40,290 nucleotides of DNA from an uncultured Asticcacaulis sp. (GCA_946482045.1 CAMLPZ010000003.1:1-40290); one strand, 5' to 3'. Counted from the stretch's first letter, positions 7,861 through 17,282 are shown. A program made the numbers and translations. The notes: a model not told the origin generated them from the sequence alone.

Positions 7861-8215
7861 ATCCTGAGCTGGCTTGGCGGGATGAGCGAATCGCACCATC
7901 GTGCCCCGGTTAAGATTTCAGTAAGTGTTGTCAGCACCTCGTCATCGGATTGTTCGACGATCGTCATCGAAACAGTGACAGAACGATATGCCATCACCAG
8001 CAAAGCCCTGTCATAACGTATGGACATCGATTGGACACTGAAATGAATGCGCATCGCCATCGCAACGCAGTCGAACGTCTTGCGACAGCCTGTCGTCTTG
8101 TTTGCGAGCCGATATCACGATGAAGACGATGCGCCTGCGCAAGTCTGACGCGGCGCTAACACTTCGCTAACCATTTTCTGACGAAATGCGAGCACAACGC
8201 TTTTGGAGTGCAGAC
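7861..8215. promoter_or_regulatory. noncoding region upstream of parA, with paired CGCTAAC repeats
   Basis: I see no gene here; a reverse 89-codon frame (7791-8060) looks non-biological. Close to parA there are two direct repeats CGCTAAC at 8154-8160 and 8165-8171, start to start 11 bp (one helical turn). Small RHH partner proteins such as ParG autoregulate by binding short direct repeats just upstream of their operon, so these are a candidate operator for the product of the gene at 8890. The Shine-Dalgarno sequence GGAG lies just before the ATG. Confidence 0.4.
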
Positions 8216-8893
8216 ATGGGAATCGTCGTTACCTTAGCCACCAGCAAGGGCGGATGCGGGAAATCCACGATCGCCATCATGCTTGCCGGCGCCTATGCGC
8301 AGGAAAAAGCCCGCGTCCTGGTGATCGACGTCGACCCTAAACAGCGCGTGGTCAAATGGGCCAAGTCGGATTTTATTCCGAACAACCTGCGCGTCGAAAG
8401 CGGAAACCAGGATACGGTCGCACAACAGATCGTAGACAACAGAAGCAAGTACGACGTCATCATCGTCGACGTCGAAGGGTCCGGTAACCTGGCGGCGGGT
8501 CTTGCCGCGTCCCTTTCGAATATTGTCCTGATCCCGGCCAATCCGTCGATACCGGACGTCGAGGACGCTTATGCGACTGTCAACATGATCAAGAACCAGG
8601 AGCTGGCGCGCGACCGCAAGATTCCCTACGCCCTGATATGGAACCGCGTGCCGCCGGCTATCTCGACCAAGGAAATGCGCGCGCTTTATGCCGACGTGGA
8701 AGCCGCCGGCCTCAAGCAGCTCTTCTGGATCAACGAGTTGTCGGCCTACCGCGCGATCTTCTCCTACTCGACCACCCTGCCGAACCTTGATGCCAGCACG
8801 CCCAACAAGGCCAAAGCCGTTAACCAGGCCCTGCAACTGGCCCTTGCCGTCGGCGAATATCTCACCGGACTTACCCAGAAAGAGGCTGCATGA
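8216..8893 (+). CDS. parA: ParA-type partition ATPase (first module)
   Basis: A 225-aa ParA/MinD-superfamily ATPase without the N-terminal helix-turn-helix, so type Ib-like. It has a deviant Walker A KGGCGKST (residues 11-18), a Walker A' stretch VLVIDVDPKQ and a Walker B-like YDVIIVDVEG. ParA drives plasmid segregation by ATP-dependent binding to nucleoid DNA. The ATG at 8216 follows TTTTGGAG and fits the family's N-terminus (MGIVVTLATSKGG); the frame itself opens 10 codons earlier. It is coupled by ATGA to the RHH gene downstream, as in parFG-like loci. Confidence 0.92.
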   Translation: MGIVVTLATSKGGCGKSTIAIMLAGAYAQEKARVLVIDVDPKQRVVKWAKSDFIPNNLRVESGNQDTVAQQIVDNRSKYDVIIVDVEGSGNLAAGLAASLSNIVLIPANPSIPDVEDAYATVNMIKNQELARDRKIPYALIWNRVPPAISTKEMRALYADVEAAGLKQLFWINELSAYRAIFSYSTTLPNLDASTPNKAKAVNQALQLALAVGEYLTGLTQKEAA

Positions 8894-9300
8894 TGCTCAA
8901 CAAGCTTCTTCCCGAACTGCCTGTGATCGAAGAAAGTGCTCCGAAGCCGGTCCGCCGGAGCCTTGCGGCCTTGCCTGACCCTGAACCCCTGCCACCGGAA
9001 CTCGTCGACATCGAAAAGGCGAGGGCGGTCGCCGAGCACAGCGGATTTGGCCAGAGCCACAGTACTCCCAAAAGCCGCACACCGGCCGCGAAGCCAGCGC
9101 CGGCGCCTGCGGTGGCGGAGCGGGTCGTTCCGGACACCGGCCGGATGATGCGTCGCTCCAAGCAGACCGAACTGATGTCGACGCGGGTTCAACCGGAAAC
9201 CTTGAAGTTCCTGCGCGACTACGCCAACGAAAATGACATTACGTTTTCAGCCGCCGTTGAGACAATCGTTCGGGATTTCCGGAAATCCAGAGGCCTCTAG
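8890..9300 (+). CDS. ribbon-helix-helix partition partner (ParG-like)
   Basis: A 136-aa protein. The first ~90 residues are Pro/Ala-rich and disordered. The C-terminal ~45 residues form a ribbon-helix-helix domain: a strand (TELMSTRVQPETLKF) followed by two helices (LRDYANENDITFSAAVETIV). The ATG overlaps the parA stop as ATGA. In such small ParA loci the RHH protein binds the centromere and represses the operon while its flexible tail stimulates ParA; the length and fold fit that role. It shows no sequence resemblance to the classic ParB fold. Confidence 0.8.
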   Translation: MMLNKLLPELPVIEESAPKPVRRSLAALPDPEPLPPELVDIEKARAVAEHSGFGQSHSTPKSRTPAAKPAPAPAVAERVVPDTGRMMRRSKQTELMSTRVQPETLKFLRDYANENDITFSAAVETIVRDFRKSRGL

Positions 9301-9565
9301 GGCGGCGGGCGCGCCACAATCATTGCGAAACGCGGGGAGGGGGGCGTAATGCCTCCCTTCTCGCGTTCCGTCATCCGGTTGCGTGACCGATTAGCTGGCA
9401 AAAGACCAGTCGCCTGGTATCTAACGCATATCGATATGATGACAAATTGTCAGCACTTTGCAATCTGGCGGGTAAGGCCAGACGAGAGGAAGAGGGGGCT
9501 TCGAGGCGATCGACGGGTTGGAGGTCGAAAGAGAGGCTTTCGGCCGCCCGTCCGGAGACCCTCGA
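9301..9565 (+). promoter_or_regulatory. leader of the ParB-like gene with a two-box motif and an operator-like palindrome
   Basis: No gene is seen. At 9440-9452 there is an odd palindrome TGACAAATTGTCA. Downstream come GAGAGGAAGAGGGGGC (9484-9499) and CGAAAGAGAGG (9526-9536). The same two boxes, identical in sequence and nearly identical in spacing, lie upstream of the helicase gene (11817-11832 and 11857-11867). A GATAT-NN-TGACAAA string also precedes both. This suggests a shared untranslated leader or regulatory element. Confidence 0.5.
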
Positions 9566-11683
9566 ATGTCCAAGTCCCTTACCACGGTGCCGCTCAGCCG
9601 CTCCCAGGACATCCCCTTCAATAAGCTCGTCCTGTCCCAGGCCAATGTCCGCCAGGTCAATGCCGGCCAGTCGCTCGACGACCTCAGAGAAGACATCGCC
9701 TTGCGCGGTCTGCTGCAAAGTCTCAACGTCCGGCCCATTGTCGATGGCGAAGACAGGGAAACGGGAACCTATGAGGTTCCAGCCGGCGGGCGCCGCTACC
9801 GTGCCCTTGAGCAATTGGTCAAGGCCAAACGCCTGGCAAAAACGGCCCTGATCCCTTGTGTCATCCGCAGCGACGCAGCCGACACCTCGCTGGAAGACGA
9901 CAGCCTGGCGGAAAACACCCATCGCGTCGCCCTGCACCCGCTCGACCAGTATCGGGCATTCGTGGCGCTGCGCCGGCAGAATATGAGCGAAGAGGATATC
10001 GCCGCGCGGTACTTCGTCAGTGTTTCCGTTGTGAAACAACGTCTTCGCCTGGCAGCGGTCTCGCCGGTGCTGCTCGACCTGTACGCCAAAGACGCGCTCA
10101 CACTCGAACAGCTGATGGCGTTCTCGGTGACCAGCGATCACCAGAGCCAGGAGGCCGTCTGGGAACGGCTGAAGGACGGGCCGTCCTATATACGCGAGGC
10201 CTATCATATCCGCCGTCAGCTGACCGAAAGCGCTGTCGCCGCCACAGACCGGCGCGCGGTGTTTATCGGCGCCGAAGCCTACGAGGCCGCCGGCGGCGCA
10301 ATCTTGCGCGACCTGTTCAGCGGCGACAACGGCGGCTGGCTGCAGGACGCGGTCCTGCTCGATCGCCTCGTCGCCGAAAAGCTCCAGATCCTGGCGGAAG
10401 GCCTTCGGTCGGAGAACTGGAAGTGGATCGAGGTCCTGCCGAGCATCCCCTTCGACCACTTCAATGACTTGCGGAAACTGCCATCGACGCGAACGGCATT
10501 GCGCCCCGATGACCAGAGCGTCCTTGATGGCCTGAAGGTGGAATACGACGGGTTGAACGAAGAGTATGCGGCGTGGGAGGACGATCTGCCCGAAACCGTC
10601 GATCGGCGGCTGAGCGAGCTTGAAGCGGCGATCGAGGCGCTGGAAGGCAGCGTTGCGGAAAGCTTCGACCCTGCGGACATGGGCCGGGCAGGGGCCGTCG
10701 TCTCAATCGACCGCGACGGCAGTCCCCTGATTTTACGTGGGTTCGTGCGGCGGGAAGACGAAGCGTCCACACCAGCCGATCCGGTCGGCGCGGAAATGAC
10801 CGGTGATAGGGAAGGGCAAGCGGAACGGTCCACGCCCATCATCAGTCTCGCGGCGGCAGCCACCTCGCCCGTGGAGGCGGGGGATGACGAAACCGCCATT
10901 TTGCGGCCTCTGCCTGAAAAGCTGATACTCGAGCTGACGGCATTTCGGACGATTGCCTTGCGCGAGGCGGTCGCCCGAAACCCCCGCGTCGCCATGACGC
11001 TGCTCCTTCACAAGCTGGTCAGCGACACTTTTGGGCTTCCTCGGGGCGGATCTTGCCTGCAGGCATGGGTGTCGCCGCCCCAGCTCTTCAACATTGCCCC
11101 AAAAGACATCAATGAGACCGATCCGGCCACTGCGATGGCCCGCCGACGCGAGCTTTGGGCCGACATCGTTCCGCACGACGACCAGGCCCTTTGGGATTGG
11201 CTGGAGGCGGAAAGCGATGCGGTCCGGACCGAACTCCTGGCTTTCTGCATCAGCCATGGCGTGAACGCCGTGATGGAAAGGCCTAACCCCAATGGTTCGA
11301 CGACGCAGCATGGCATCGACTGGCGCCTCAGACAGGCGATGCAGATCGCGGAAGCGACGCACCTCGACCTGGTCGCGTCGGGCTGGCGTCCGACCGCCGA
11401 CACCTATCTGAACCGTGTCCCGCGCCCGCGCATCCTTGAAGCCGTGCGTGAAGGCTGCGGCGAGCGGGCCGCCCAGATGATCGACCACCTGAAGAAGGCG
11501 GACATGGTCGTCGAAGCCGAACGGCTGCTGGCCGATGCCGGCTGGTTACCGGAAGTGCTGCGCTCGGACGAAAAGCGCAGGCACCCAGTCGCCGCAACGG
11601 GCGAGGACGCCCTGCCAGCCTTCCTTTCCGATGAGGCCGAGGATCAGGAAATGCCGGCAACGACCGGCGTGGCGGCAGAATAG
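9566..11683 (+). CDS. large ParB/RepB/Spo0J-domain plasmid protein
   Basis: A 705-aa protein with an N-terminal ParB-type domain: IPFNKLVLSQANVRQ, a DDLREDIALRGLLQSLNVRP segment, PAGGRRYRALEQL, and ENTHRVALHPLDQYRAF. A KorB-like helix-turn-helix follows (MSEEDIAARYFVSVSVVKQR, about residues 140-165). The remaining ~500 residues lack a domain I can name. The ATG at 9566 has GGAGA at -11. Such proteins are a recurrent companion of Strawberry-notch and Toprim genes on alphaproteobacterial plasmids. There is no dedicated ParA next to it, so true partition is doubtful; a CTP-dependent DNA-clamp or regulatory role is an inference. An intrinsic terminator follows at 11772-11803. Confidence 0.85.
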   Translation: MSKSLTTVPLSRSQDIPFNKLVLSQANVRQVNAGQSLDDLREDIALRGLLQSLNVRPIVDGEDRETGTYEVPAGGRRYRALEQLVKAKRLAKTALIPCVIRSDAADTSLEDDSLAENTHRVALHPLDQYRAFVALRRQNMSEEDIAARYFVSVSVVKQRLRLAAVSPVLLDLYAKDALTLEQLMAFSVTSDHQSQEAVWERLKDGPSYIREAYHIRRQLTESAVAATDRRAVFIGAEAYEAAGGAILRDLFSGDNGGWLQDAVLLDRLVAEKLQILAEGLRSENWKWIEVLPSIPFDHFNDLRKLPSTRTALRPDDQSVLDGLKVEYDGLNEEYAAWEDDLPETVDRRLSELEAAIEALEGSVAESFDPADMGRAGAVVSIDRDGSPLILRGFVRREDEASTPADPVGAEMTGDREGQAERSTPIISLAAAATSPVEAGDDETAILRPLPEKLILELTAFRTIALREAVARNPRVAMTLLLHKLVSDTFGLPRGGSCLQAWVSPPQLFNIAPKDINETDPATAMARRRELWADIVPHDDQALWDWLEAESDAVRTELLAFCISHGVNAVMERPNPNGSTTQHGIDWRLRQAMQIAEATHLDLVASGWRPTADTYLNRVPRPRILEAVREGCGERAAQMIDHLKKADMVVEAERLLADAGWLPEVLRSDEKRRHPVAATGEDALPAFLSDEAEDQEMPATTGVAAE

Positions 11684-11771
11684 GGTCAAGCGCCCGTCCG
11701 AAGTGACCGGCCATCTACTCGGCAGGTTGGCGCAGGGCGTTGATATCCTGACAAACGGGCATTTCCCTTCA

Positions 11772-11803
11772 GGCGCTCCTCCGGCAGGCGGGGCGCCTTT
11801 TTT
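11772..11803 (+). terminator. intrinsic terminator between the ParB-like and helicase genes
   Basis: GGCGC (11772-11776) pairs with GCGCC (11793-11797), with further G/C pairing inside, followed by six T (11798-11803). It would end transcription from the ParB-like gene. It also lies between a possible promoter string (GATATCCTGACAAA near 11738) and the helicase leader boxes, so attenuation is possible. Confidence 0.75.
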
Positions 11804-11907
11804 CGTTACGGTCGCTGAGAGGAAGAGGGGGCGTGGGGGAGGGCGAGTTCGCGGTCCGAAAGAGAGGACGCGGCTCGTGCCTTTTGCAATCACGAAGGAT
11901 ACTCCCT
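11804..11907 (+). promoter_or_regulatory. purine-rich leader of the helicase gene (second copy of the two-box motif)
   Basis: It contains GAGAGGAAGAGGGGGC (11817-11832) and CGAAAGAGAGG (11857-11867), the same boxes as at 9484 and 9526. The start-to-start spacing is 40 bp here and 42 bp there. The sequence between them is different, so selection seems to act on the boxes. A ribosome-binding site (GAAGGA) precedes the ATG at 11908. Confidence 0.5.
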
Positions 11908-14900
11908 ATGACCGCACTTGCTTCAACCGCCAACCGGGCCGTTGCCACATCCACAGATACCACGACACGCCAGGCCGCGGCTGCGGCCTTGATCGATGCC
12001 GCCACGGCTTTGCTGCCCACCATGGAGGCGGGTGCCCCCATAAGCGCGGCCGTGCTCCGGACGGCCATGATGGACGCTTTCCAGGGCAACGACAGCGAAG
12101 GGGCATGGGATTGGAAAGCCGCTTACGATGCCTGCGAGATCGCCAGCGTGCTTTTCATCCGCAAGTACGGATCGGCCCTGAAGCGTAAAGGGCCACAGGC
12201 GCCGGCGCTCCTTCCTACCCTGCACAGGATCGCAGCCCTTCTGCCAACCCATACCCGGCGTTCCCTGGACAGCCAGGCGTTTCAGCAGTTCTCGACACCC
12301 CTGCCGCTCGGCTGGGTCGCCGCATCCGCGGCAATGATCGGGATAACGGACACCGTGCTCGAGCCTTCAGCCGGCACGGGCATGCTGGCGATCCTCGCCG
12401 AAATGATGGGGGCCAGCGTCGCATTGAATGAATTGGAGCCGGGCCGCGCAGACGTTCTGGACCGGCTGTTTCCGCAGTTCCGGCGCAGCCGGTTCGACGC
12501 CGCGCAGATCGATGATTACTTGCCCGAAGGGATCGTGCCGTCCGTCATCCTGATGAACCCGCCATTCTCCGTACTCAGAGGTGTTTCCGGGGCCGTGCGG
12601 GGCGCGGCTCTGAAGCATATGCGTTCGGCTCTGAACCGCCTCCTGCCCGGCGGCCGTCTGGTCGCCATTACCGGCGCTTGCCTGTCGCCGGATGCTCCTG
12701 ATTGGCGCGAGGCCTTTAGCGATCTTCAGGCGCAGGGCCGGGTGGTGTTCTCCGCAGCCATCAACGGTCAGGTCTACGCCAAACATGGAACGACCGTCGA
12801 AACGCGCCTGACCGTCATCGACAAACTAACCGCTGATACTCAGGGCGATGTGTTGCCGTCCTTCGGTGTCGCCCCAAATGTCGAGACGCTGATGGACTGG
12901 GTCGTGACACACGTGCCGCCGCGCCTGCCTTTCGCGAATATGGGGCTGGGGGCACCGATGCGCCCAAGTCTGTACAGTGTCAGGGCGACGGCACAACGGT
13001 CCCCCACGGCCAGGGCCCGTGCGGAGGCCCCAGAGGCCACGGGCGTCGAATTGGGCTACACGTGGGCCGAACGGCCACCGGAGGCCACCACAAGGCTTTC
13101 TGACGCGATTTATGAGCCCTATTCCCTGCAGAGCCTCTTGATCCCGGGCGCCAAGGCGCATCCAACGCAACTGGTCCAGTCCGCGGCCATGGCCTCGGTC
13201 GCTCCGCCCCGGCCGAGCTATCGCCCGCATCTCCCGGCCGGCGCGGTCGAGGCGGGTCTGCTTTCCGACGCGCAATTGGAATCCGTGATTTATGCGGGTG
13301 AGGCGCATTCAGGCCATTTGGCTGGCTGGTGGACGGTAGATAACACCTTCGATGTGGTCGCGGCGGCGACCGAAGGCGGCGAGGGCGCGTTCCAGTTCCG
13401 CCGCGGCTGGTTTCTGGGCGATGGGACCGGCGCCGGGAAGGGGCGCCAGTCGGCGGCCATCATCCTCGACAACTGGCTGAAGGGCCGGCGCCGGGCGTTA
13501 TGGATCTCCAAGTCCGACAAGTTGCTGGAAGACGCCCAACGCGACTGGTCCGCGCTCGGGCGCGAACGCCTGGAAGTCACGCCGCTATCGCGTTTCAAGC
13601 CGGGCGCCACCATTCCGCTCGATGAGGCCGTCCTGTTCACGACCTATGCCACGCTCCGCTCGGAGGAGCGCGACACGAAAAAGTCCCGCATCCAGCAGAT
13701 CGTCGACTGGCTCGGCCGCGATTTCGACGGCGTCATCATCTTCGATGAAGCCCATGCGATGCAAAACGCCTCCGGTGGATCATCCGAGTGGGGCGAGCAG
13801 GAGGCGTCACAGCAGGGCAGGGCGGGGCTTCGCCTCCAGCACGCCCTGCCGGACGCGCGTGTCGTCTATGTTTCGGCGACCGGCGCCACCAATGTCCATA
13901 ACCTGGCCTACGCGCAGCGTCTTGGCCTGTGGGGCGGCAAGGACTTCCCGTTCGCCAGCCGCGCGGACTTTATCGCAGCCATCGAAAACGGCGGCGTCGC
14001 GGCCATGGAGGTTCTGGCGCGGGACCTTCGCGCGATGGGCCTCTACACTGCGCGCTCGTTGTCGCTCGACGGCGTAGAATACGACATGCTGGTGCACGCG
14101 CTGACGCCAGAGCAGGTGCGCATCTACGATGCCTATGCCGAAGCGTTCGCGGTCATTCACAACAATCTCGACAGCGCCATGAAGGCGGCCAACGTCACAG
14201 GCGACAGCGGCACGATGAACCGCCAGGCCAGATCGGCCGCCAGGAGTGCGTTCGAAAGTACGAAGCAGCGCTTCTTCAGCCATCTGTTGACGAGCATGAA
14301 GACGCCGAGCCTTTTGCGCGCCATTCAGCAAAACCTCGATGACGGTCATGCCGCCGTGATCCAGATCGTGTCGACCGGGGAGGCCTTGACCGAGCGCCGT
14401 CTGTCGGACATCCCGACCTCGGAATGGAACGACGTCCGGATCGACATCACCCCACGGGAATACGTCCTCGATTACCTTCGCCATTCGTTTCCGGTCCAGC
14501 TTTACGAACCTTACTCGACTGACGACGGCAAGGTGTTGTCGCGTGCGGTCTATGCGGACGGCCAGCCTGTGCAGTGCCGGGAGGCCGTCGCGCGGCGCGA
14601 CCGGCTGATCGAGCACCTGGCGAGCCTTGCCGCCGTTCCTGGCGCGCTCGATCAGATCGTCCAGCACTTTGGCATCGACAAGGTGGCCGAGGTCACCGGC
14701 CGGTCACGCCGCATCGTCCGAAAAGACGACCGTTTCGTCGTCGAGAACAGGCCGGGCGCGGCCAACCTGGCCGAGACACAAGCTTTCATGGATGACCGAA
14801 AGCCCATCCTGATCTTTTCGGAAGCCGGCGGCACCGGCCGCAGCTATCACGCGGAGCTGTCGGCGAAAAACCGGCGCCTGCGCGTGCATTACCTTCTGGA

Positions 14901-16239
14901 GTTCGGCTGGAAAGCGGATGCCGCCGTGCAGGGGCTGGGCCGCACCAACCGGACCAACCAGGCCCAGCCGCCATTGTTCCGGCCCGTTGCCACCAATGTC
15001 AAAGCCGAGCGTCGCTTCCTTGCCACCATTGCCCGCCGCCTGGACAGTCTGGGCGCCTTGACGCGCGGTCAGCGCCAGACCGGCGGACAGGGCCTGTTCC
15101 GCGCCGAGGACAATCTCGAAAGCGTCTACGGCCGCGATGCCCTGCGCCAGCTCTATCGCTTGATCTGCCAGGGCAAGGTCGAGGGCTGCTCCCTGCAAAA
15201 GTTCGAGGAAAGCACCGGTCTCAGGCTGATGGACGAGACTGGACTGCGCGACGACCTGCCGCCCATCAATACCTTTCTCAACCGGCTCCTGGCCCTGACC
15301 ATTTCCATGCAAGAGATCCTGTTCACGGCGTTCGAGGACCTGCTGGCGGCGCGCATAGAGGGTGCGATCAACGCCGGCGCCTACGAGATCGGGCTGGAAA
15401 CCCTGCAGGCGATCAGCTTCGAGGTTACCGACCGGCGCGTCATCCACCAGCACGCGGCGACGGGCGCCGAGACGACGCTGATCAGTATCCGCCGGCGGCA
15501 ACGGACAGAGGTTTTGTCTGTCGCCGACGTCCTCGAAAGGGCCGACAGTCGCGCGGGCACCTTCCTCATCAGCGCGAAAACAGGCCATGCGTGCCTTCAG
15601 CACCGTGTCCGTGGCGCAATGCTGGACGATGGGTGCATCGAGGAGCGTGTGGTGTTGATTGGACCAAAACATGAACGCTTTACATCGCTGCGGTCGATGG
15701 AGGATAGTGTCTGGCGCGAAGTCGATCGCACTGCCTTCATCGAGGCCTGGGACGCAGAAGTGACCGCCATACCCGACTATAGCGACGATACGATCCACCT
15801 CGTTTCCGGCCTCCTGCTGCCGGTCTGGAACCGTTTGCCCTCGGAATCGGCTCGCGTTTATCGCTTGCAGACCAATGCCGGCGAGCGCATCGTCGGACGC
15901 TGGGTGTCGCCGGCCTGGGTTGCAACCGCAAGCGCCGTCGGCGGTGTTTGCCTCGAACCCGCGGATGCGCACGCGGCACTCCTGGACGGCCGAACAGTCC
16001 TCTCACTCGCGGAAGGGCTTCAGTTGCGCCGTGTGCGGGTGATGGGTGTCAATCGCATCGAGCTTTCGGGGTTTGGCGACGGCATGCGGGACCGGCTGAA
16101 AGCTTACGGCCTCTTTTCCGAGATCATTAGCTGGAAGCTGCGCATGTTCGTGCCGACATCGGCCGAAGGGATCGGCGTGCTTGCCAAAGTGCTCGAGGCC
16201 TATCCGATCGCGGGCGTTAGCGAACGGGACGCCGCATGA
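11908..16239 (+). CDS. N6-adenine methyltransferase-like domain fused to Strawberry-notch helicase
   Basis: A 1443-aa polyvalent-type protein. Residues ~130-330 form a Rossmann methyltransferase domain with an SAM-binding motif LEPSAGTG (151-158) and a catalytic-type NPPF (217-220). The Strawberry-notch superfamily-2 helicase region follows: Walker A GDGTGAGKG (504-512), a DEAH box (613-616), then a C-terminal RecA-like part with EAGGTGRS (near 972) and QGLGRTNRTNQ (near 1010). The methyltransferase-plus-Sno combination is known from phage P1 DarB, an anti-restriction protein, and from conjugative elements. Protection of incoming plasmid DNA is a reasonable inference, not shown here. The ATG at 11908 was chosen for its ribosome-binding site; the frame opens 25 codons earlier. 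The stop overlaps the Toprim gene as ATGA. Confidence 0.9.
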   Translation: MTALASTANRAVATSTDTTTRQAAAAALIDAATALLPTMEAGAPISAAVLRTAMMDAFQGNDSEGAWDWKAAYDACEIASVLFIRKYGSALKRKGPQAPALLPTLHRIAALLPTHTRRSLDSQAFQQFSTPLPLGWVAASAAMIGITDTVLEPSAGTGMLAILAEMMGASVALNELEPGRADVLDRLFPQFRRSRFDAAQIDDYLPEGIVPSVILMNPPFSVLRGVSGAVRGAALKHMRSALNRLLPGGRLVAITGACLSPDAPDWREAFSDLQAQGRVVFSAAINGQVYAKHGTTVETRLTVIDKLTADTQGDVLPSFGVAPNVETLMDWVVTHVPPRLPFANMGLGAPMRPSLYSVRATAQRSPTARARAEAPEATGVELGYTWAERPPEATTRLSDAIYEPYSLQSLLIPGAKAHPTQLVQSAAMASVAPPRPSYRPHLPAGAVEAGLLSDAQLESVIYAGEAHSGHLAGWWTVDNTFDVVAAATEGGEGAFQFRRGWFLGDGTGAGKGRQSAAIILDNWLKGRRRALWISKSDKLLEDAQRDWSALGRERLEVTPLSRFKPGATIPLDEAVLFTTYATLRSEERDTKKSRIQQIVDWLGRDFDGVIIFDEAHAMQNASGGSSEWGEQEASQQGRAGLRLQHALPDARVVYVSATGATNVHNLAYAQRLGLWGGKDFPFASRADFIAAIENGGVAAMEVLARDLRAMGLYTARSLSLDGVEYDMLVHALTPEQVRIYDAYAEAFAVIHNNLDSAMKAANVTGDSGTMNRQARSAARSAFESTKQRFFSHLLTSMKTPSLLRAIQQNLDDGHAAVIQIVSTGEALTERRLSDIPTSEWNDVRIDITPREYVLDYLRHSFPVQLYEPYSTDDGKVLSRAVYADGQPVQCREAVARRDRLIEHLASLAAVPGALDQIVQHFGIDKVAEVTGRSRRIVRKDDRFVVENRPGAANLAETQAFMDDRKPILIFSEAGGTGRSYHAELSAKNRRLRVHYLLEFGWKADAAVQGLGRTNRTNQAQPPLFRPVATNVKAERRFLATIARRLDSLGALTRGQRQTGGQGLFRAEDNLESVYGRDALRQLYRLICQGKVEGCSLQKFEESTGLRLMDETGLRDDLPPINTFLNRLLALTISMQEILFTAFEDLLAARIEGAINAGAYEIGLETLQAISFEVTDRRVIHQHAATGAETTLISIRRRQRTEVLSVADVLERADSRAGTFLISAKTGHACLQHRVRGAMLDDGCIEERVVLIGPKHERFTSLRSMEDSVWREVDRTAFIEAWDAEVTAIPDYSDDTIHLVSGLLLPVWNRLPSESARVYRLQTNAGERIVGRWVSPAWVATASAVGGVCLEPADAHAALLDGRTVLSLAEGLQLRRVRVMGVNRIELSGFGDGMRDRLKAYGLFSEIISWKLRMFVPTSAEGIGVLAKVLEAYPIAGVSERDAA

Positions 16240-17282
16240 GCCGGTATCCGGACGCACAGGACGTCGCCGAACAACTGGCAGGCCGCGCGGAGGCGGTCTG
16301 CCGGACCTATTTGCCGAAGGGCCAAAAGGCCGGAAACTACTGGATGGTCGGTGACGCCACAGGGGCTCCGGGCCGGTCGATGTACGTTCGTCTGCGGGGC
16401 CCTCTCGCGGGCAAGGGCGCCGCCGGGAAATGGAGCGACGCGGCCACCGGCGATCACGGCAACCTCCTTGACCTCATCCGCCATGCCCGCGGCCTTACGG
16501 AGTTTCGCGATGTCATGGCCGAAGCGTGTCGGTTCCTGAGCCTGCCCGACCCTTGTCCGCGGGTTAAGGACGTCAGACATTTCGCCAAGAGTACTGCCGC
16601 CGCAGGCCGCGACTATGCCAGCCGGCTATTTACTTCCAGCCGGGCACTTATGGGTTCCGTAGCTGAGGTTTATCTGCGGAGGAGGGGGATCGAACCGCAG
16701 ACGGATTTCGGGGCCTTGCGCTTTCATCCCCGTGGCTTTCATTCGACGGGTGACGATGGCAGGCCAATCTTGCTGCCTACGCTCGTTGCCGCGGTCACCG
16801 ACCTGGATGGCGCGCTGACGGGTGTGTCGCGCACCTTTCTTGCCCGTGACGGCGCCGGCAAGGCCGATGTCGATCCGCCGCGCCGCGCCAAGGGGTATAT
16901 TCTTGGCAATGGAGTTCGTTTCGGAGTGGCATCGGATGTTCTGGCGGTCGGCGAGGGGATCGAGACGACCCTTTCGCTACGCGCCGCCATGCCGGGCGTG
17001 CCGCTCGCCGCCGCGACGGGTTCCGGCCATCTGTCCGCCCTGGCATTTCCGTTGAGCTTACGCACACTCCTGGTCATTCGCGACAACGACCACGCCGGAG
17101 ATGCGGCCGCGGACGCACTTTTCACGCGCGGCCGGGCAGCCGGGATCGACGTGCACCTGATCGAGCCCGAATGCGATGACCTCAACACAGACCTGACGCG
17201 GTTGGGCAGAGGCCGGATGATCCACCGTGTGCGCCAGCAAGTGCCGCCTGCTCTGGTCGAGCGGTTTATGACCGCCGGCTGA
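16236..17282 (+). CDS. Toprim-domain protein (plasmid primase-like)
   Basis: A 348-aa protein with a C-terminal Toprim fold: the conserved Glu in VGEGIETTLS (E240), then the DxD-type motif RDNDHAG (D283, D285). The N-terminal half (about 1-130) resembles the zinc-less N-terminal domain of plasmid Toprim proteins (YLPKGQKAGNYWMVGD, GKWSDAATGDHGNLLDLI). A complete catalytic primase core is not obvious, so nucleotidyl transfer or priming is inferred from the family only. It is translationally coupled to the helicase gene (ATGA), which suggests the two act together on incoming or replicating DNA. Confidence 0.85.
   Translation: MSRYPDAQDVAEQLAGRAEAVCRTYLPKGQKAGNYWMVGDATGAPGRSMYVRLRGPLAGKGAAGKWSDAATGDHGNLLDLIRHARGLTEFRDVMAEACRFLSLPDPCPRVKDVRHFAKSTAAAGRDYASRLFTSSRALMGSVAEVYLRRRGIEPQTDFGALRFHPRGFHSTGDDGRPILLPTLVAAVTDLDGALTGVSRTFLARDGAGKADVDPPRRAKGYILGNGVRFGVASDVLAVGEGIETTLSLRAAMPGVPLAAATGSGHLSALAFPLSLRTLLVIRDNDHAGDAAADALFTRGRAAGIDVHLIEPECDDLNTDLTRLGRGRMIHRVRQQVPPALVERFMTAG

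Noticed and set aside
7791..8060. Minus-strand 89-codon frame in the origin region
   Set aside because: No ribosome-binding site, overlaps the DnaA box and AT-rich stretch, no recognisable family.
14704..15972. Minus-strand frame (422 codons) within the helicase gene
   Set aside because: Shadow frame; the plus strand holds the helicase C-terminal motifs.
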